Origin: Metasolibacillus meyeri
GTDB taxonomy: Bacteria; Bacillota; Bacilli; Bacillales_A; Planococcaceae
NCBI RefSeq assembly: GCF_003049505.1
Contig: NZ_PYWN01000043.1
Coordinates: 1 to 39,518 of the forward strand
Reading direction: 5' to 3'
DNA length: 39,518 nucleotides
Part shown: positions 1-8,335 of the stretch, one piece after another
Position numbering within the stretch: position 1 is the stretch's first letter
Layout of the letters: every line of letters starts with the position of its first letter
Notes under the pieces: model-generated
The model's database searches: none
What the model was told of the DNA's origin: nothing
What the model saw: only the letters and a program-made list of their open reading frames with translations
Position numbers and translations under genes: made by a program

Positions 1-99
1 CCACCGGTTACAGAAAAGCCAGCTGTACCAGCACCACCGGTTACAGAAAAACCAACTGCACCGACACCACCAGCTACAGAGAAGCCATCTGTACCAACA
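1..99 (+). repeat. Three tandem 33-bp in-frame repeats encoding a Pro-rich linker
   Basis: Units at 1-33, 34-66 and 67-99 each encode 11 residues: PPVTEKPAVPA, PPVTEKPTAPT and PPATEKPSVPT. The array runs off the left window edge, so the copy number is unknown. Such linkers space wall-binding modules from catalytic or CAP domains and often vary in copy number between strains. Confidence 0.9.
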
Positions 100-486
100 A
101 ATTCGAGTGTTAGTGCCTTTGAACAAGAGGTTGTGAAGCTAACGAATGTGGAACGAACAAAAGCTGGCTTAGCACCATTTGAGATGGATGAAAAGCTAAT
201 GGCGGCAGCACGTGAAAAATCACAAGATATGCAAAGTAAAAAATATTTTTCACATACGAGTCCAACATTTGGTTCACCATTTGATCGCATGAAAGCTTTA
301 GGTATTACGTATAAGAGTGCAGGAGAAAATATTGCACAAGGTCAACGTACACCACAAGAAGTCGTGCAAGCATGGATGGATTCACCAGGTCACCGTGCCA
401 ATATTTTAAATGCTCAATTTACACATATTGGCGTTGGTTATGTGGAAAATGGTAATTACTGGACACAGCAATTTATTCAAAAATAA
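1..486 (+). CDS. CAP/SCP-domain secreted protein (YkwD-like), 5' end outside window
   Basis: The reading frame is open from base 1, so the gene starts upstream and only its last 161 residues are visible. They begin with a Pro/Thr/Glu/Lys-rich linker of about 40 residues, made of three 11-residue repeats of the PPVTEKPAVPA type. A CAP (cysteine-rich secretory/PR-1) domain of about 120 residues follows. CAP signatures seen are YFSHTSP, GENIAQG, a WMDSPGHRANIL block and the closing HIGVGYVENGNYW. The two His and the Glu typical of the CAP cavity are present. Bacillales homologues are exported, often with N-terminal SH3, LysM or SLH modules, and their biochemical role is poorly defined. The missing N-terminus should hold the signal peptide. 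The GTG at 133 is internal to the linker/domain junction and is probably not the start. Confidence 0.88.
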   Translation, partial: PPVTEKPAVPAPPVTEKPTAPTPPATEKPSVPTNSSVSAFEQEVVKLTNVERTKAGLAPFEMDEKLMAAAREKSQDMQSKKYFSHTSPTFGSPFDRMKALGITYKSAGENIAQGQRTPQEVVQAWMDSPGHRANILNAQFTHIGVGYVENGNYWTQQFIQK

Positions 487-509
487 TAGAATGAAAAGCT
501 TTGTGAATG

Positions 510-548
510 AGGTGTCAGGAAAGGTTTTGCCTTTCCTGACACCTTTTC
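510..548 (+). terminator. Intrinsic terminator of the CAP-domain gene
   Basis: A perfect 15-bp stem pairs AGGTGTCAGGAAAGG at 510-524 with 530-544 around a TTTTG loop and is followed by TTTT. It lies 24 bases after the stop codon. Confidence 0.88.
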
Positions 549-609
549 AGTTTCGTTGAACAGATTTCAGGATTTAACGAGCGAATTTCGATGTTTAATG
601 AGCGTATTG
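547..609 (-). repeat. 21-bp-period tandem repeat, array A (3 units, minus orientation)
   Basis: Units are 547-567, 568-588 and 589-609. Read on the minus strand each carries a version of AAATTCGCTCRTTRAA, the core also found at about 12.7, 23.3, 25.7 and 26.6 kb. The spacing is exactly 21 bases and the units are divergent. The array sits directly behind the CAP gene terminator. On the minus strand it is preceded by AGTAAC (609-614 on the plus strand reads GTTACT), as in array C. Confidence 0.7.
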
Positions 610-766
610 TTACTGTTAAACTTTAATGGTTGGGAGAAGGTAGGCTAACATGCCGTTTTTCATCCAATGATGTCAACATCCTTTCTGAGGGGATTCCCTT
701 ACATAAATTCCGTATAGCATCTATATCTTTTAAGCTGCATATAGTACAATAGGATGTTGTAAATTA

Positions 767-927
767 TTTTATCCCGTATTAACAGGCTGCAAGACCCCCC
801 ACTTCAAAACATCAGATAAAATCAACATGATTAAGTGGGAAGCCAACAGCCTATAAAACTCGATTGGTGAAACTACCAATCAGTGTGGGAGGAGGGAACT
901 CCTACTGATTGCAAGATCACTTTATCA
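767..927 (+). mobile_element. Structured non-coding repeat element, copy 1 (about 160 bp)
   Basis: It runs from TTTTATCCCGTATTAACAGG to CACTTTATCA. It contains CCCACTT/AAGTGGG (799-805 with 834-840), a GATTGGT/ACCAATC hairpin and a CAATCAGT...ACTGATTG stem with an AGGAG/CTCCT top. The right half is clearly homologous to 39422-39518 on the minus strand, and both ends match 20773-20856. There is no open reading frame inside. The hairpin-rich body and TTTATC at both ends recall non-autonomous IS200/IS605-type (TnpB guide-RNA-like or PATE) elements; that assignment is inference. It lies just upstream of the MurG-like gene and could form part of its leader. Confidence 0.6.
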
Positions 928-980
928 AATAAAATAAAGAGAATATTTAAATATAAGCTTGAAAGAATAGGGGAATTGAT

Positions 981-2060
981 GTGAAACAAAAAACAATTAT
1001 TTTAACAGGTGGAGGGACCGCGGGGCATGTGTCGCTGAATGAAGCAATTATTCCTTCGTTAATAAAAGAAGGATATGAAGTTCATTATATTGGTTCTTAC
1101 GATGGCATAGAAAAAGAGTTAATCGGCAATAATTTCCCTGAAATAAAGTATCATAGCATTTCGAGCGGGAAATTGCGTCGCTATTTTTCGGTCAAAAACT
1201 TTACAGATCCATTTCGCGTTTTATATGGAATTAGTCAAGCCTTTTCAGTTATTCGTAAAGTAAAGCCCTCGGTTATCTTTTCAAAAGGAGGCTTTGTTTC
1301 GGTTCCTGTCGTCATGGCGGCAAAATTAGCAAATATCCCTGTCGTTGTACATGAATCCGATGTCACGCCAGGTTTAGCCAATAAGCTAGCGCTGCCATTT
1401 GCTTCACATGTTTTTACGGTATTTAAAGAGACGATGCAACATTTGCCAAGTGATAAAACAACATGTACAGGTTCGATTATTCGCCAGCAATTGTTCGAAG
1501 GGTCGCGTGAAAAGGGATTAGCATTGTGTCAATTCGAGCAAACAGCAAAAAAAGTATTGCTTGTAATGGGGGGAAGTCAAGGCTCAGTCGTACTAAATGA
1601 TGCTTTGCGCATGAATTTGACCAACTTATTGCAACGCTATCATATCATTCATTTATGCGGTAAAGGTAATGTTGATGCATCGCTAGTATCGGTGCAAGGC
1701 TATAAGCAATTTGAATATGTAACAACAGAGCTGCCTGATTTACTGCATGCCGCAGATTATGTTGTCTCACGCGCAGGCTCTAACTCCATTTTTGAATTTT
1801 TAGCTTTACAAAAGCCGATGTTGCTTATCCCATTATCGGCTAGCAAAAGCCGTGGTGACCAAATATTAAATGCCAATTTATTTAAAAAGCAAAAATTTGC
1901 CCATGTGCTTGAAGAAGAGGCTCTAACAAAGCAATCGTTCAGCGATGCATTGAACTACGTTGTTGAGCATGAAAATGAAATGATTGATGCGATGGCTGAT
2001 GCAGAGCGACCGAAAACACCAGATGAAATGGTTGTACTTATCACACAATACGAAAAATAA
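981..2060 (+). CDS. MurG-like UDP-GlcNAc transferase (stand-alone paralogue)
   Basis: A 359-residue GT28-family glycosyltransferase. MurG transfers GlcNAc from UDP-GlcNAc to lipid I on the inner membrane face, making lipid II. Visible motifs are the N-terminal glycine loop TGGGTAGHV (about residues 8-16), SKGGFVSVP, HESDVTPGLANKLA (MurG equivalent HEQN..PGLAN), GGSQGS and the nucleotide-sugar site SRAGSNSIFEF...KPMLLIPL. The usual ADNHQ loop is replaced by SASKSRGDQILNA. The start is GTG 981, 7 bases after GGGG; the ATG at 979 hits a stop at once. The gene stands alone rather than in a division/cell-wall cluster, so it is probably a second MurG-type gene, as many Bacillales have. It could act on another undecaprenyl-linked or lipid acceptor. 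Confidence 0.82.
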   Translation: MKQKTIILTGGGTAGHVSLNEAIIPSLIKEGYEVHYIGSYDGIEKELIGNNFPEIKYHSISSGKLRRYFSVKNFTDPFRVLYGISQAFSVIRKVKPSVIFSKGGFVSVPVVMAAKLANIPVVVHESDVTPGLANKLALPFASHVFTVFKETMQHLPSDKTTCTGSIIRQQLFEGSREKGLALCQFEQTAKKVLLVMGGSQGSVVLNDALRMNLTNLLQRYHIIHLCGKGNVDASLVSVQGYKQFEYVTTELPDLLHAADYVVSRAGSNSIFEFLALQKPMLLIPLSASKSRGDQILNANLFKKQKFAHVLEEEALTKQSFSDALNYVVEHENEMIDAMADAERPKTPDEMVVLITQYEK

Positions 2061-2065
2061 TTGTA

Positions 2066-2108
2066 GGCTGACCGAAAAGTGGAGGAGTGCGTCACTTTTC
2101 GGTCAGCC
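2066..2108. other. Perfect 16-bp hairpin at the 3' end of the MurG-like gene
   Basis: GGCTGACCGAAAAGTG (2066-2081) pairs perfectly with 2093-2108 around an 11-base loop. Neither strand has a real T-run after the stem. It may be an mRNA 3' stabiliser or terminator for the upstream gene. It shares loop and stem sequence with the hairpin at 28988-29033 and is less similar to 11186-11226. Confidence 0.6.
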
Positions 2109-2124
2109 ATTTGGGGTTTGAACA

Positions 2125-2158
2125 TAAAAAAGCTGACACGTTATCAAATTGTGTCAGC
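2125..2158 (-). terminator. Intrinsic terminator of the GNAT gene
   Basis: On the minus strand GCTGACAC (2151-2158) pairs with GTGTCAGC (2132-2139), then TTTTTT. It starts 9 bases past the stop codon. Confidence 0.85.
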
Positions 2159-2166
2159 GATAATAC

Positions 2167-2715
2167 TTACATTGCTTGCTCTTCCGCATCATCTTGCGCG
2201 TGAGCAGTTGTTAAGTAGAATAAGTCTTTTGGAATTTTAAATAAATCAAACTTCGCTTCTCCACGGTTAATTTGTTCTAAAAGAGCTGGGTGAGAGTCCT
2301 TTGCACAAACTACATATGGGAGCTTTAATGCTGCTGCCTTGGAACGGTAATTTTCTTTACGAATACGTAAAAATACTGTATGGAATTCATATTTGAAAAA
2401 AAGCTCTTGTAAAAACAACAATTTTGCTTTTTGGTTATAGCCCATTCCTTGAAATGGTTGCCCAATCCAAGTACCTAGGAAGCCTGCACCGTCCTGAATA
2501 TCGTAAATACTAATTGTTCCAATTGGCTGTCCCCATTCATCTACGATTGTTCGTGAAATCGTTATGCCAACTTGCTCTTCCTCAATAAGTTGCTTGATCA
2601 TAAATAAATATTCTTCTGCGGATGTTGCTTTTTGGCGAACATAAGGAAAAACAGAAGGATGGCTTAATAGTTGATAGAGTTCAGTTGCTTCATGTACGTC
2701 ACGGTGTTTCAACAT
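2167..2715 (-). CDS. GNAT-family N-acetyltransferase
   Basis: A 182-residue protein of the RimJ/RimL-like acetyltransferase type, expected to move an acetyl group from acetyl-CoA to an amine; the substrate cannot be read from sequence. The family core shows in GTISIYDI (beta-4), FLGTWIGQPFQGMGYNQKAK (acetyl-CoA pyrophosphate loop) and the following helix, then FLRIRKENYRSKAAALKL, the typical neighbour-helix motif. The frame is open to 2763, but ATG 2715 is chosen because AAAGGAGG sits 6-8 bases ahead of it; the extra 16 residues look non-coding. It has its own terminator. The C-terminal 40 residues are unlike the canonical domain and end acidic. Confidence 0.82.
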   Translation of the reverse strand: MLKHRDVHEATELYQLLSHPSVFPYVRQKATSAEEYLFMIKQLIEEEQVGITISRTIVDEWGQPIGTISIYDIQDGAGFLGTWIGQPFQGMGYNQKAKLLFLQELFFKYEFHTVFLRIRKENYRSKAAALKLPYVVCAKDSHPALLEQINRGEAKFDLFKIPKDLFYLTTAHAQDDAEEQAM

Positions 2716-3802
2716 GCGAAACGCCTCCTTTAAAAAGAGTATAGGTAAAAAATCACAAGGCATGCATTTCGAACTTAACTCCTATATAACCTAGACATCT
2801 TACTATGTTACAACCTTTAGTTATTCGCTACTTTGCATATGAAATTTTGTTCCAGCTTCGAAGGAAGTTGAAAAATAACCGTTATAGGGCTACTAACGGT
2901 TATAAACATATAAAATATTTGCCAGAGGCTCTCTGACAGTTCAGCGAGTGCTGAATGAAGAGATATTTTCGTGAAAATATCATATAATATTATAGATCAT
3001 TTATGCAAGTATTTTTCTCGAAAAAACTAAAAAAAGCTCGAAAAAGTCTTTTTATTCTGAATTATCAAAAAATAAATTCTTGAAATGAAAGAAACGGTAT
3101 GTGTAAAGTGTACTATCTATTACGCCTTGGCTAACTCTAGTTCAGATTTTTTAAGCTGGCTTTCCAGTAGCATCTAACTTAAAAGCATCAGCGGTTCATT
3201 GACCTTTTTTCTTTAAAATCTGTGGTCAACACAATATTAGTTACTCGGTCATTGCATACATGTTATGGTGTTCTTGGACTGAGTTCTACTTTCACAGCAA
3301 GGAATTTGTGTGAATTATTTTTCTTGCATTCACCTCAATTTTTGTGGAAGAGGCAGGTGTGGAAAACACCTTTGCTTTCATGCAGTAAAGATTGTACCTG
3401 ACGCTGCGCTTTCGGTATAGCAAACATTGCTGAATCAAGTTAAAAATAGCTATGTTCAGATGATAAATATTGTTATAATACATTTACAAATGCAATTCTA
3501 TCTCTATGAGCGAGTTGTAAAAGGTTAAATCGGTAAGTATTTCCGTATGAGAGAACGCTTTACTTGTAAATTTTAATTAACTGCCATAGATTGAAATTTA
3601 TTTTAATTTGTAAAAATATAGGAAATAATTATTTCTATAGATGTGGTTCTTAGGGCGTATAAATCCTTTTTGAATTATTATAAACTTGTGGTGAATGTTA
3701 CGAATTTTTTGGGTAGAATGTGTGAGTATAAGCTTACGTAATTTAGGATAGAGTGAGTTTAGATATAAATGATATAAACTAAGTGTGGGGTAGGTGTCAT
3801 AA
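2716..3802. other. About 1.1 kb intergenic region with small palindromes
   Basis: No convincing gene was found. Open frames at 3292-3483 and 3598-3984 on the minus strand have no ribosome binding site and only AT-driven composition. Two palindromes stand out: ATAACCGTTA/TAACGGTTAT (2875-2902) and GATATTTTC-GT-GAAAATATC (2962-2981). They lie upstream of the GNAT gene and could be operators. The rest may be decayed DNA; no transposase could be recognised with confidence. Confidence 0.45.
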
Positions 3803-5842
3803 ATGATGATGCAACCATTTCTTTCAGAAAGCCAATTTAATATAATGTTTAAAAATAGTAAGGATATGGTTTTCTTTATGAAGAAAAAAGGCGAGGATTT
3901 TGAGTATTTATATATAAATACGAAAGCACGCCATCTTTTTAATATTGCTCCATGCGGAAAAACGGTTTCTGAAATTATGTCCAAAAACTTAGCGGAAACG
4001 ATTTTGCATTATTATAACTTGGCTATTGAAACAAAAGAGCAGCAAAACTATCAAGATTATGATTATTATAAGAATGAAGTACGTAAGCATGAAACGACGG
4101 TATTTCCGATATTTGCAAATAATGAAGTTTTTATTTTAGGCATAGCAAAGGAAATTACGTTTGACCGTGATTTACAAGATAAATACTTATTTATGCGCTC
4201 TATTTTCTTCAAAACTTTTTTATCAACGGTATTAATATCGAATGATTTAAAGTTTTTAGAGGCAAATGAACGCTTTATAGATGACTTTGGTATTTGTTTA
4301 GAAAGTATGCAAGGGCAATCATTTCTAAGTTTACCACTAATTCAAGGTCCCTATGTATCGGAATGGAAAAGTTATTTAACAGATGCCCAAAATGGCGATA
4401 ATTTCACTACGAAAATTGTTAAATTCATTGATAAGGAAAATAAAACGAGAAGCTTTACAGCGACATTTTCACCACTTGCGAGCACAAATGGCGACGTTCT
4501 TGCTATCTTTTTAATATTGCAAGAAGTGACCGATTTTATTGAGCAACAAAAAGAACTACGTGAAACATCACACGGTTTAGCAATTATAAAAAATGCAATC
4601 AATAATGCTGTCGAATTATCTATTATAGATGACGATAGAAAAATAATTGATTTAAATGACCGTTTTGTTGCGCGCACTGGCTATACGAGAGAAGAATTAA
4701 TTGGTCAAACACATGATATATTAGATTCAGGCTATCATCCACCAGACTTTGGTGAAAAAATGTGGGAAAAGCTACGTCGTGGTGAAATTTGGCAAGGTGA
4801 AATATGCAATCGTTCAAAACAGGGTGAGCTGTATTGGGTAGATACAACAATTATTCCTTTAACAAATGCGGCTGGCGAAATTGATAGCTATTTCTCAGTA
4901 AATTACAATACCTCTGAAAAAAAGCGTTTAATGATTGAACTGCAAAATAGCGAGCGCACATTCCGAATCATTACTGAAAATATGAATGATTTTATCGTGA
5001 TTATGGATGAGAATGGGATGATTCAATATGTCTCACCTTCCTATGTTCGGACATTTAAATACACAGAAGAAGAATTGATTGGCAAAAACTATTCCTCCTT
5101 TTTGACAGAAGAAAGTGAAACAACTTGGCTTTCAGCATTGAAAAATATGGAACGCCACGAAATGACAATCGAGCTTGCATTGCAGACAAAAAAAGGCGAT
5201 GTGATTTGGACGGAAGGAAAATATAAGGCTGCAAAGGATGATCGTATAGAGCATGCTTATCAAATTATTATGGTATCACGTGAAATAACAGAACGTAAAA
5301 AGCTAGAGAATTCCTTACGTTTTATGGCCTATCATGATAATTTAACGCAGCTTCCGAATAGAAGATATTTAGAAAAGGAATTTCCGCGCGTACTGAATAC
5401 GGCGAAGAAAAATAATCGCTCGATTGCAGTGCTTTATATCGATGGCGATAATTTTAAAGAAATCAATGATCAATACGGTCATGATGTCGGTGATGCCTTT
5501 ATTAAATTGACGGGTGAACGAATTGCTTCGAGCATCCGAGAAAGCGATTTTGTTGTACGCATCGGGGGAGATGAGTTTGTTGCCGTATTAGCTAATCTAT
5601 CTATTATAGAAAAAGAACGTAAAAAGGTGATACAAGATATTATTGAGCGTGTTAAATACAACTTGCAACTAGGAGCAGATATACAAGGCTACCATTTCAA
5701 GCCGACTGTATCGATTGGCGTTAGCTATTATCCTGATCATGCGGCAACGTTAGAAACATTGTTGGAAAATGCAGATAAAGCATTATACAAAGCAAAAACA
5801 GTAGAAAAAAATGGCTTCAAAATTTATGATGACGTACAATAA
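3803..5842 (+). CDS. Multi-PAS diguanylate cyclase (GGDEF)
   Basis: A 679-residue soluble protein. Four PAS-like sensor segments lie roughly at 15-115, 125-245, 258-375 and 380-500; the third and fourth are the clearest, each ending in a PAC-type EIT-E/NTSEKK stretch. A GGDEF domain (about 505-675) follows. The active-site GGDEF is intact at about 588-592, and an RESD inhibitory I-site (RxxD) lies 5 residues ahead. It should therefore make c-di-GMP from 2 GTP and be product-inhibited. No EAL domain and no transmembrane segments are seen, so it is a cytosolic sensor; the ligand cannot be told. The start is ATG 3803, first of two consecutive ATGs, behind GGGGTAGG. The gene is monocistronic and closed by a terminator at 5868-5910. 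Confidence 0.9.
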   Translation: MMMQPFLSESQFNIMFKNSKDMVFFMKKKGEDFEYLYINTKARHLFNIAPCGKTVSEIMSKNLAETILHYYNLAIETKEQQNYQDYDYYKNEVRKHETTVFPIFANNEVFILGIAKEITFDRDLQDKYLFMRSIFFKTFLSTVLISNDLKFLEANERFIDDFGICLESMQGQSFLSLPLIQGPYVSEWKSYLTDAQNGDNFTTKIVKFIDKENKTRSFTATFSPLASTNGDVLAIFLILQEVTDFIEQQKELRETSHGLAIIKNAINNAVELSIIDDDRKIIDLNDRFVARTGYTREELIGQTHDILDSGYHPPDFGEKMWEKLRRGEIWQGEICNRSKQGELYWVDTTIIPLTNAAGEIDSYFSVNYNTSEKKRLMIELQNSERTFRIITENMNDFIVIMDENGMIQYVSPSYVRTFKYTEEELIGKNYSSFLTEESETTWLSALKNMERHEMTIELALQTKKGDVIWTEGKYKAAKDDRIEHAYQIIMVSREITERKKLENSLRFMAYHDNLTQLPNRRYLEKEFPRVLNTAKKNNRSIAVLYIDGDNFKEINDQYGHDVGDAFIKLTGERIASSIRESDFVVRIGGDEFVAVLANLSIIEKERKKVIQDIIERVKYNLQLGADIQGYHFKPTVSIGVSYYPDHAATLETLLENADKALYKAKTVEKNGFKIYDDVQ

Positions 5843-5867
5843 GGATAGTGATGAGGCTATCCATCAA

Positions 5868-5910
5868 AATGTCCTGAAGGCTTTTAATGGAGCTTTTAGG
5901 ACATTTTTTT
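5868..5910 (+). terminator. Terminator of the diguanylate cyclase gene
   Basis: TGTCCT at 5870 pairs with AGGACA at 5898-5903, with a GAAGGC/GCTTTT inner part, followed by a run of seven T. Confidence 0.75.
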
Positions 5911-6044
5911 GATTCTGCGTTTCATGTTGTCACAACTTCTCGAGGCCGGCATGACGCAATTGTATCATTTTTTGAAAAATTGAGATGGAAGCTAGCTGAG
6001 GGGTAATGAATAAAGTATAGGATAATTTAAAAATGGTGATGTAA

Positions 6045-6713
6045 ATGAAAAAAATATTATTAGTAGAAGACGAAAAAAATATTGCACGTTTTATCGAATT
6101 AGAGTTAAAGCATGAGCAATTTGATGTGAAATGTGTGTTCGATGGACGAGAAGGCCTAACCGAGGCACTAGCGAATCCTTATGACTGCATATTGCTTGAT
6201 GTGATGCTGCCACAGTTAAATGGCATCGAGGTATGCAGAAGAATTCGTCAGCAGTCTGAAGTGCCAATTATTTTATTAACAGCTCGTGATGCGGTTATGG
6301 ATCGTGTAGCAGGTCTTGATGCTGGTGCAGATGATTATATCGTGAAGCCATTTGCGATTGAAGAGCTGCTTGCACGCATTCGTTCTATTATGCGTCGTGT
6401 TGGCAAGCAAGGAGAGGACAAGCTTCTCATATGTCGTCACTTGGAAATTGATATGGAAGCATATGAAGTGACATTTGAAAAGAAAAGGCTCGATTTGACA
6501 AAAACCGAATATGACTTATTGGTGTTTTTAGCACAAAATATAAATAAAGTATGCACGCGTGAGCGTATTTTAGAGGCTGTATGGGGCTTTGATAGCGAAG
6601 TGGAGACAAACGTTGTCGATGTTTATATACGCCATTTACGCACGAAGCTGAAAACGTCGGAGCAGCCTTATATTGAAACGGTGCGCGGTGTCGGCTACGT
6701 GATGAGAGGTTGA
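6045..6713 (+). CDS. OmpR-family response regulator (ArlR-like)
   Basis: 222 residues. The receiver domain (1-115) has the acidic pair ED at 9-10, phospho-acceptor Asp 52 in LLDVMLP, Thr in LLTAR and Lys in IVKPF. A winged-helix DNA-binding domain (about 125-220) shows LTKTEYDLLVFLAQN and VDVYIRHLRTKL...VRGVGYVM. It should bind DNA as a phosphorylated dimer. The kinase gene begins 3 bases after the stop, so the two form an operon. Start ATG 6045 has a weak GGTGAT site. Overall similarity and the partner kinase suggest the ArlRS type; in staphylococci this controls adhesion, autolysis and virulence, but targets here are unknown. Confidence 0.9.
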   Translation: MKKILLVEDEKNIARFIELELKHEQFDVKCVFDGREGLTEALANPYDCILLDVMLPQLNGIEVCRRIRQQSEVPIILLTARDAVMDRVAGLDAGADDYIVKPFAIEELLARIRSIMRRVGKQGEDKLLICRHLEIDMEAYEVTFEKKRLDLTKTEYDLLVFLAQNINKVCTRERILEAVWGFDSEVETNVVDVYIRHLRTKLKTSEQPYIETVRGVGYVMRG

Positions 6714-6716
6714 GCG

Positions 6717-8090
6717 ATGAAGCAATTATTTAATCGAATGTCGCTGAAAGAGAAGTGGATGCTGTCAACGGCCACAACCATTTTCATTAGCTATGCATTG
6801 ATTTGTCTCATTTTGTATATATCTTTGCATACATGGCTATTAAACAACGAGGAGCGCGGGGCATTAAGGTCAGCAGATGATATGAGCTCCTTTTTTGAGA
6901 CGCTTAGTCCAACAACGACCATCCAACAGTTACAGGACAGACTGAGCAATACGATTGGCAAGCAGGAGCAAACGATACGCATTATGAATTTTGATGGCAT
7001 TAACATACTTTCTTTTAATGAAGTGTCGCCCGCTGTTCCAACAGTTGCAACATATGAAGAGCTATTAAACACGGTCATACGTAAAACTGACGATGCCTAT
7101 ATCGTCGAGCGCATTGTGCAAATTGGCCCTTTTCAAGGTTATATGCAATTAATACACCCGCTGACAACATTTCATAAAATGATGCAATATGTCTTGACAA
7201 CGATGATACTTGTTGGAATTGGTGCATTATTACTCGTTGCATTGATTAGTTATTATTTAGCCAATCATTTAATTCGTCCAATCCAACAGTTGCGCGATTC
7301 TATGCGTTCGGTGCGCGATAAAGGCTTAACAGCACGCGAAGCTTTTACCTATCACGCAGATGATGAAATCGGTGACTTGCTAACCATGTATGATTCGATG
7401 TTAGAGGAGCTGAACATTTCTTTTACGCAGCAACAGCAATTTGTAGCGGATGCTTCACATGAATTACGCACACCGATTCAAGCGGTAGAAGGGCATTTAT
7501 CGCTACTCGCACGTTGGGGCAAGGACGACCCACAAATTTTAAATGAATCGATTGCTAGCTCATTAACTGAAGTGCAAAGAATGAAAAAGATGATTGAGGA
7601 GCTTTTGCAGCTAGCTAGAAGGGAGCAGGTATCTGCTTCGGAGGCAGATGTCGCTGTTGTTTTAACACAAGTCATTAATGAGTTAACCGCCGTATATCCA
7701 GATACGCTATTTCAAGTTGAGGTAATAGAACAAAAAGAGTTAGCGGCTATTTCGCCTGAAGCGCTTGCACAAATATTGCGCAATATTATGGAGAACGGAA
7801 TACGATATAACGAAACGGTGCCTGAAATAATTATTTCGACAGCACAGATTGATGGTTGCTTTTATGTTGAGATTAAGGATAATGGTATAGGGATTGCTAA
7901 AGAGCATCTGCCATTTATTTTTGATCGTTTTTACAGAGTGGATGAATCTCGCCAGCAAAAAGGTGGAGGTACAGGACTTGGTTTAAGCATTACAAAAATG
8001 CTTGCAACGAAATATCACGTTGAGCTGAAAGTGCAAAGTGAAATTCGACAAGGAACAACATTTTTGTTAAAAATTCCTTTGAAAAAGTGA
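6717..8090 (+). CDS. Sensor histidine kinase (ArlS-like)
   Basis: 457 residues. A transmembrane helix lies at about 15-38, an extracellular sensor segment at about 40-155, a second helix at about 157-180 and then a HAMP linker (RPIQQLRDSM). The HisKA dimerisation domain has SHELRTPIQAVEGHLSLL with the phospho-His near residue 248. The HATPase domain has N-box NIMENGIRYNE, G1 DNGIGIAKEHLPFIFDRFYR and G2 GGGTGLGLSI. The block following the H-box, including RWGKDDP, is typical of ArlS. It is cotranscribed with the regulator just upstream. ATG 6717 follows a weak GAGGTTGAG site, consistent with translational coupling. Confidence 0.9.
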   Translation: MKQLFNRMSLKEKWMLSTATTIFISYALICLILYISLHTWLLNNEERGALRSADDMSSFFETLSPTTTIQQLQDRLSNTIGKQEQTIRIMNFDGINILSFNEVSPAVPTVATYEELLNTVIRKTDDAYIVERIVQIGPFQGYMQLIHPLTTFHKMMQYVLTTMILVGIGALLLVALISYYLANHLIRPIQQLRDSMRSVRDKGLTAREAFTYHADDEIGDLLTMYDSMLEELNISFTQQQQFVADASHELRTPIQAVEGHLSLLARWGKDDPQILNESIASSLTEVQRMKKMIEELLQLARREQVSASEADVAVVLTQVINELTAVYPDTLFQVEVIEQKELAAISPEALAQILRNIMENGIRYNETVPEIIISTAQIDGCFYVEIKDNGIGIAKEHLPFIFDRFYRVDESRQQKGGGTGLGLSITKMLATKYHVELKVQSEIRQGTTFLLKIPLKK

Positions 8091-8159
8091 GGAATTTCGG
8101 TAAGATGGTTTTGTTTTTCTATAGTTAGCTAAAAATTTGATTTATTTATCGAAAAATAG

Positions 8160-8187
8160 TTGTATTTTTTGTAGAGAGTAGTAAGAT
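8160..8187 (+). promoter_or_regulatory. Possible promoter ahead of odhA
   Basis: TTGTAT (8160-8165), a 16-base spacer and TAAGAT (8182-8187) resemble a SigA promoter. It would give a leader of about 140 bases before the odhA start. Weak match. Confidence 0.3.
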
Positions 8188-8335
8188 TGAAGTGGAAAAA
8201 TGTTCTCTGCTAATTAGTGGAGAATATAAGTATACAAAAATAAATAGGTTCAGCTATATTTCAAGTAGTAGAGGGCCAAGAAATGTTTATTTTAAAATGG
8301 AACTGCCAGGCAGGCAAAATTTGGAGGTTATTCTC

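Noticed and set aside
785-927. T-box or other riboswitch controlling the MurG-like gene
   Set aside because: No T-box motif or terminator is seen; the sequence is instead shared with two other loci, one at a gene 3' end, so it is a dispersed element.
2825-2866. Possible sixth, decayed 21-bp array (TTATTCGCT..., GAAATTTTG...)
   Set aside because: Only one weak core match and no clear second unit at 21 bases.
3292-3483. 63-codon minus-strand frame in the 1.1-kb gap, possible transposase scrap
   Set aside because: No recognisable transposase motif or ribosome binding site; I could not support an IS remnant.
3598-3984. 128-codon minus-strand open frame before the diguanylate cyclase
   Set aside because: AT-driven composition, overlaps the true start of the PAS-GGDEF gene, no ribosome binding site.
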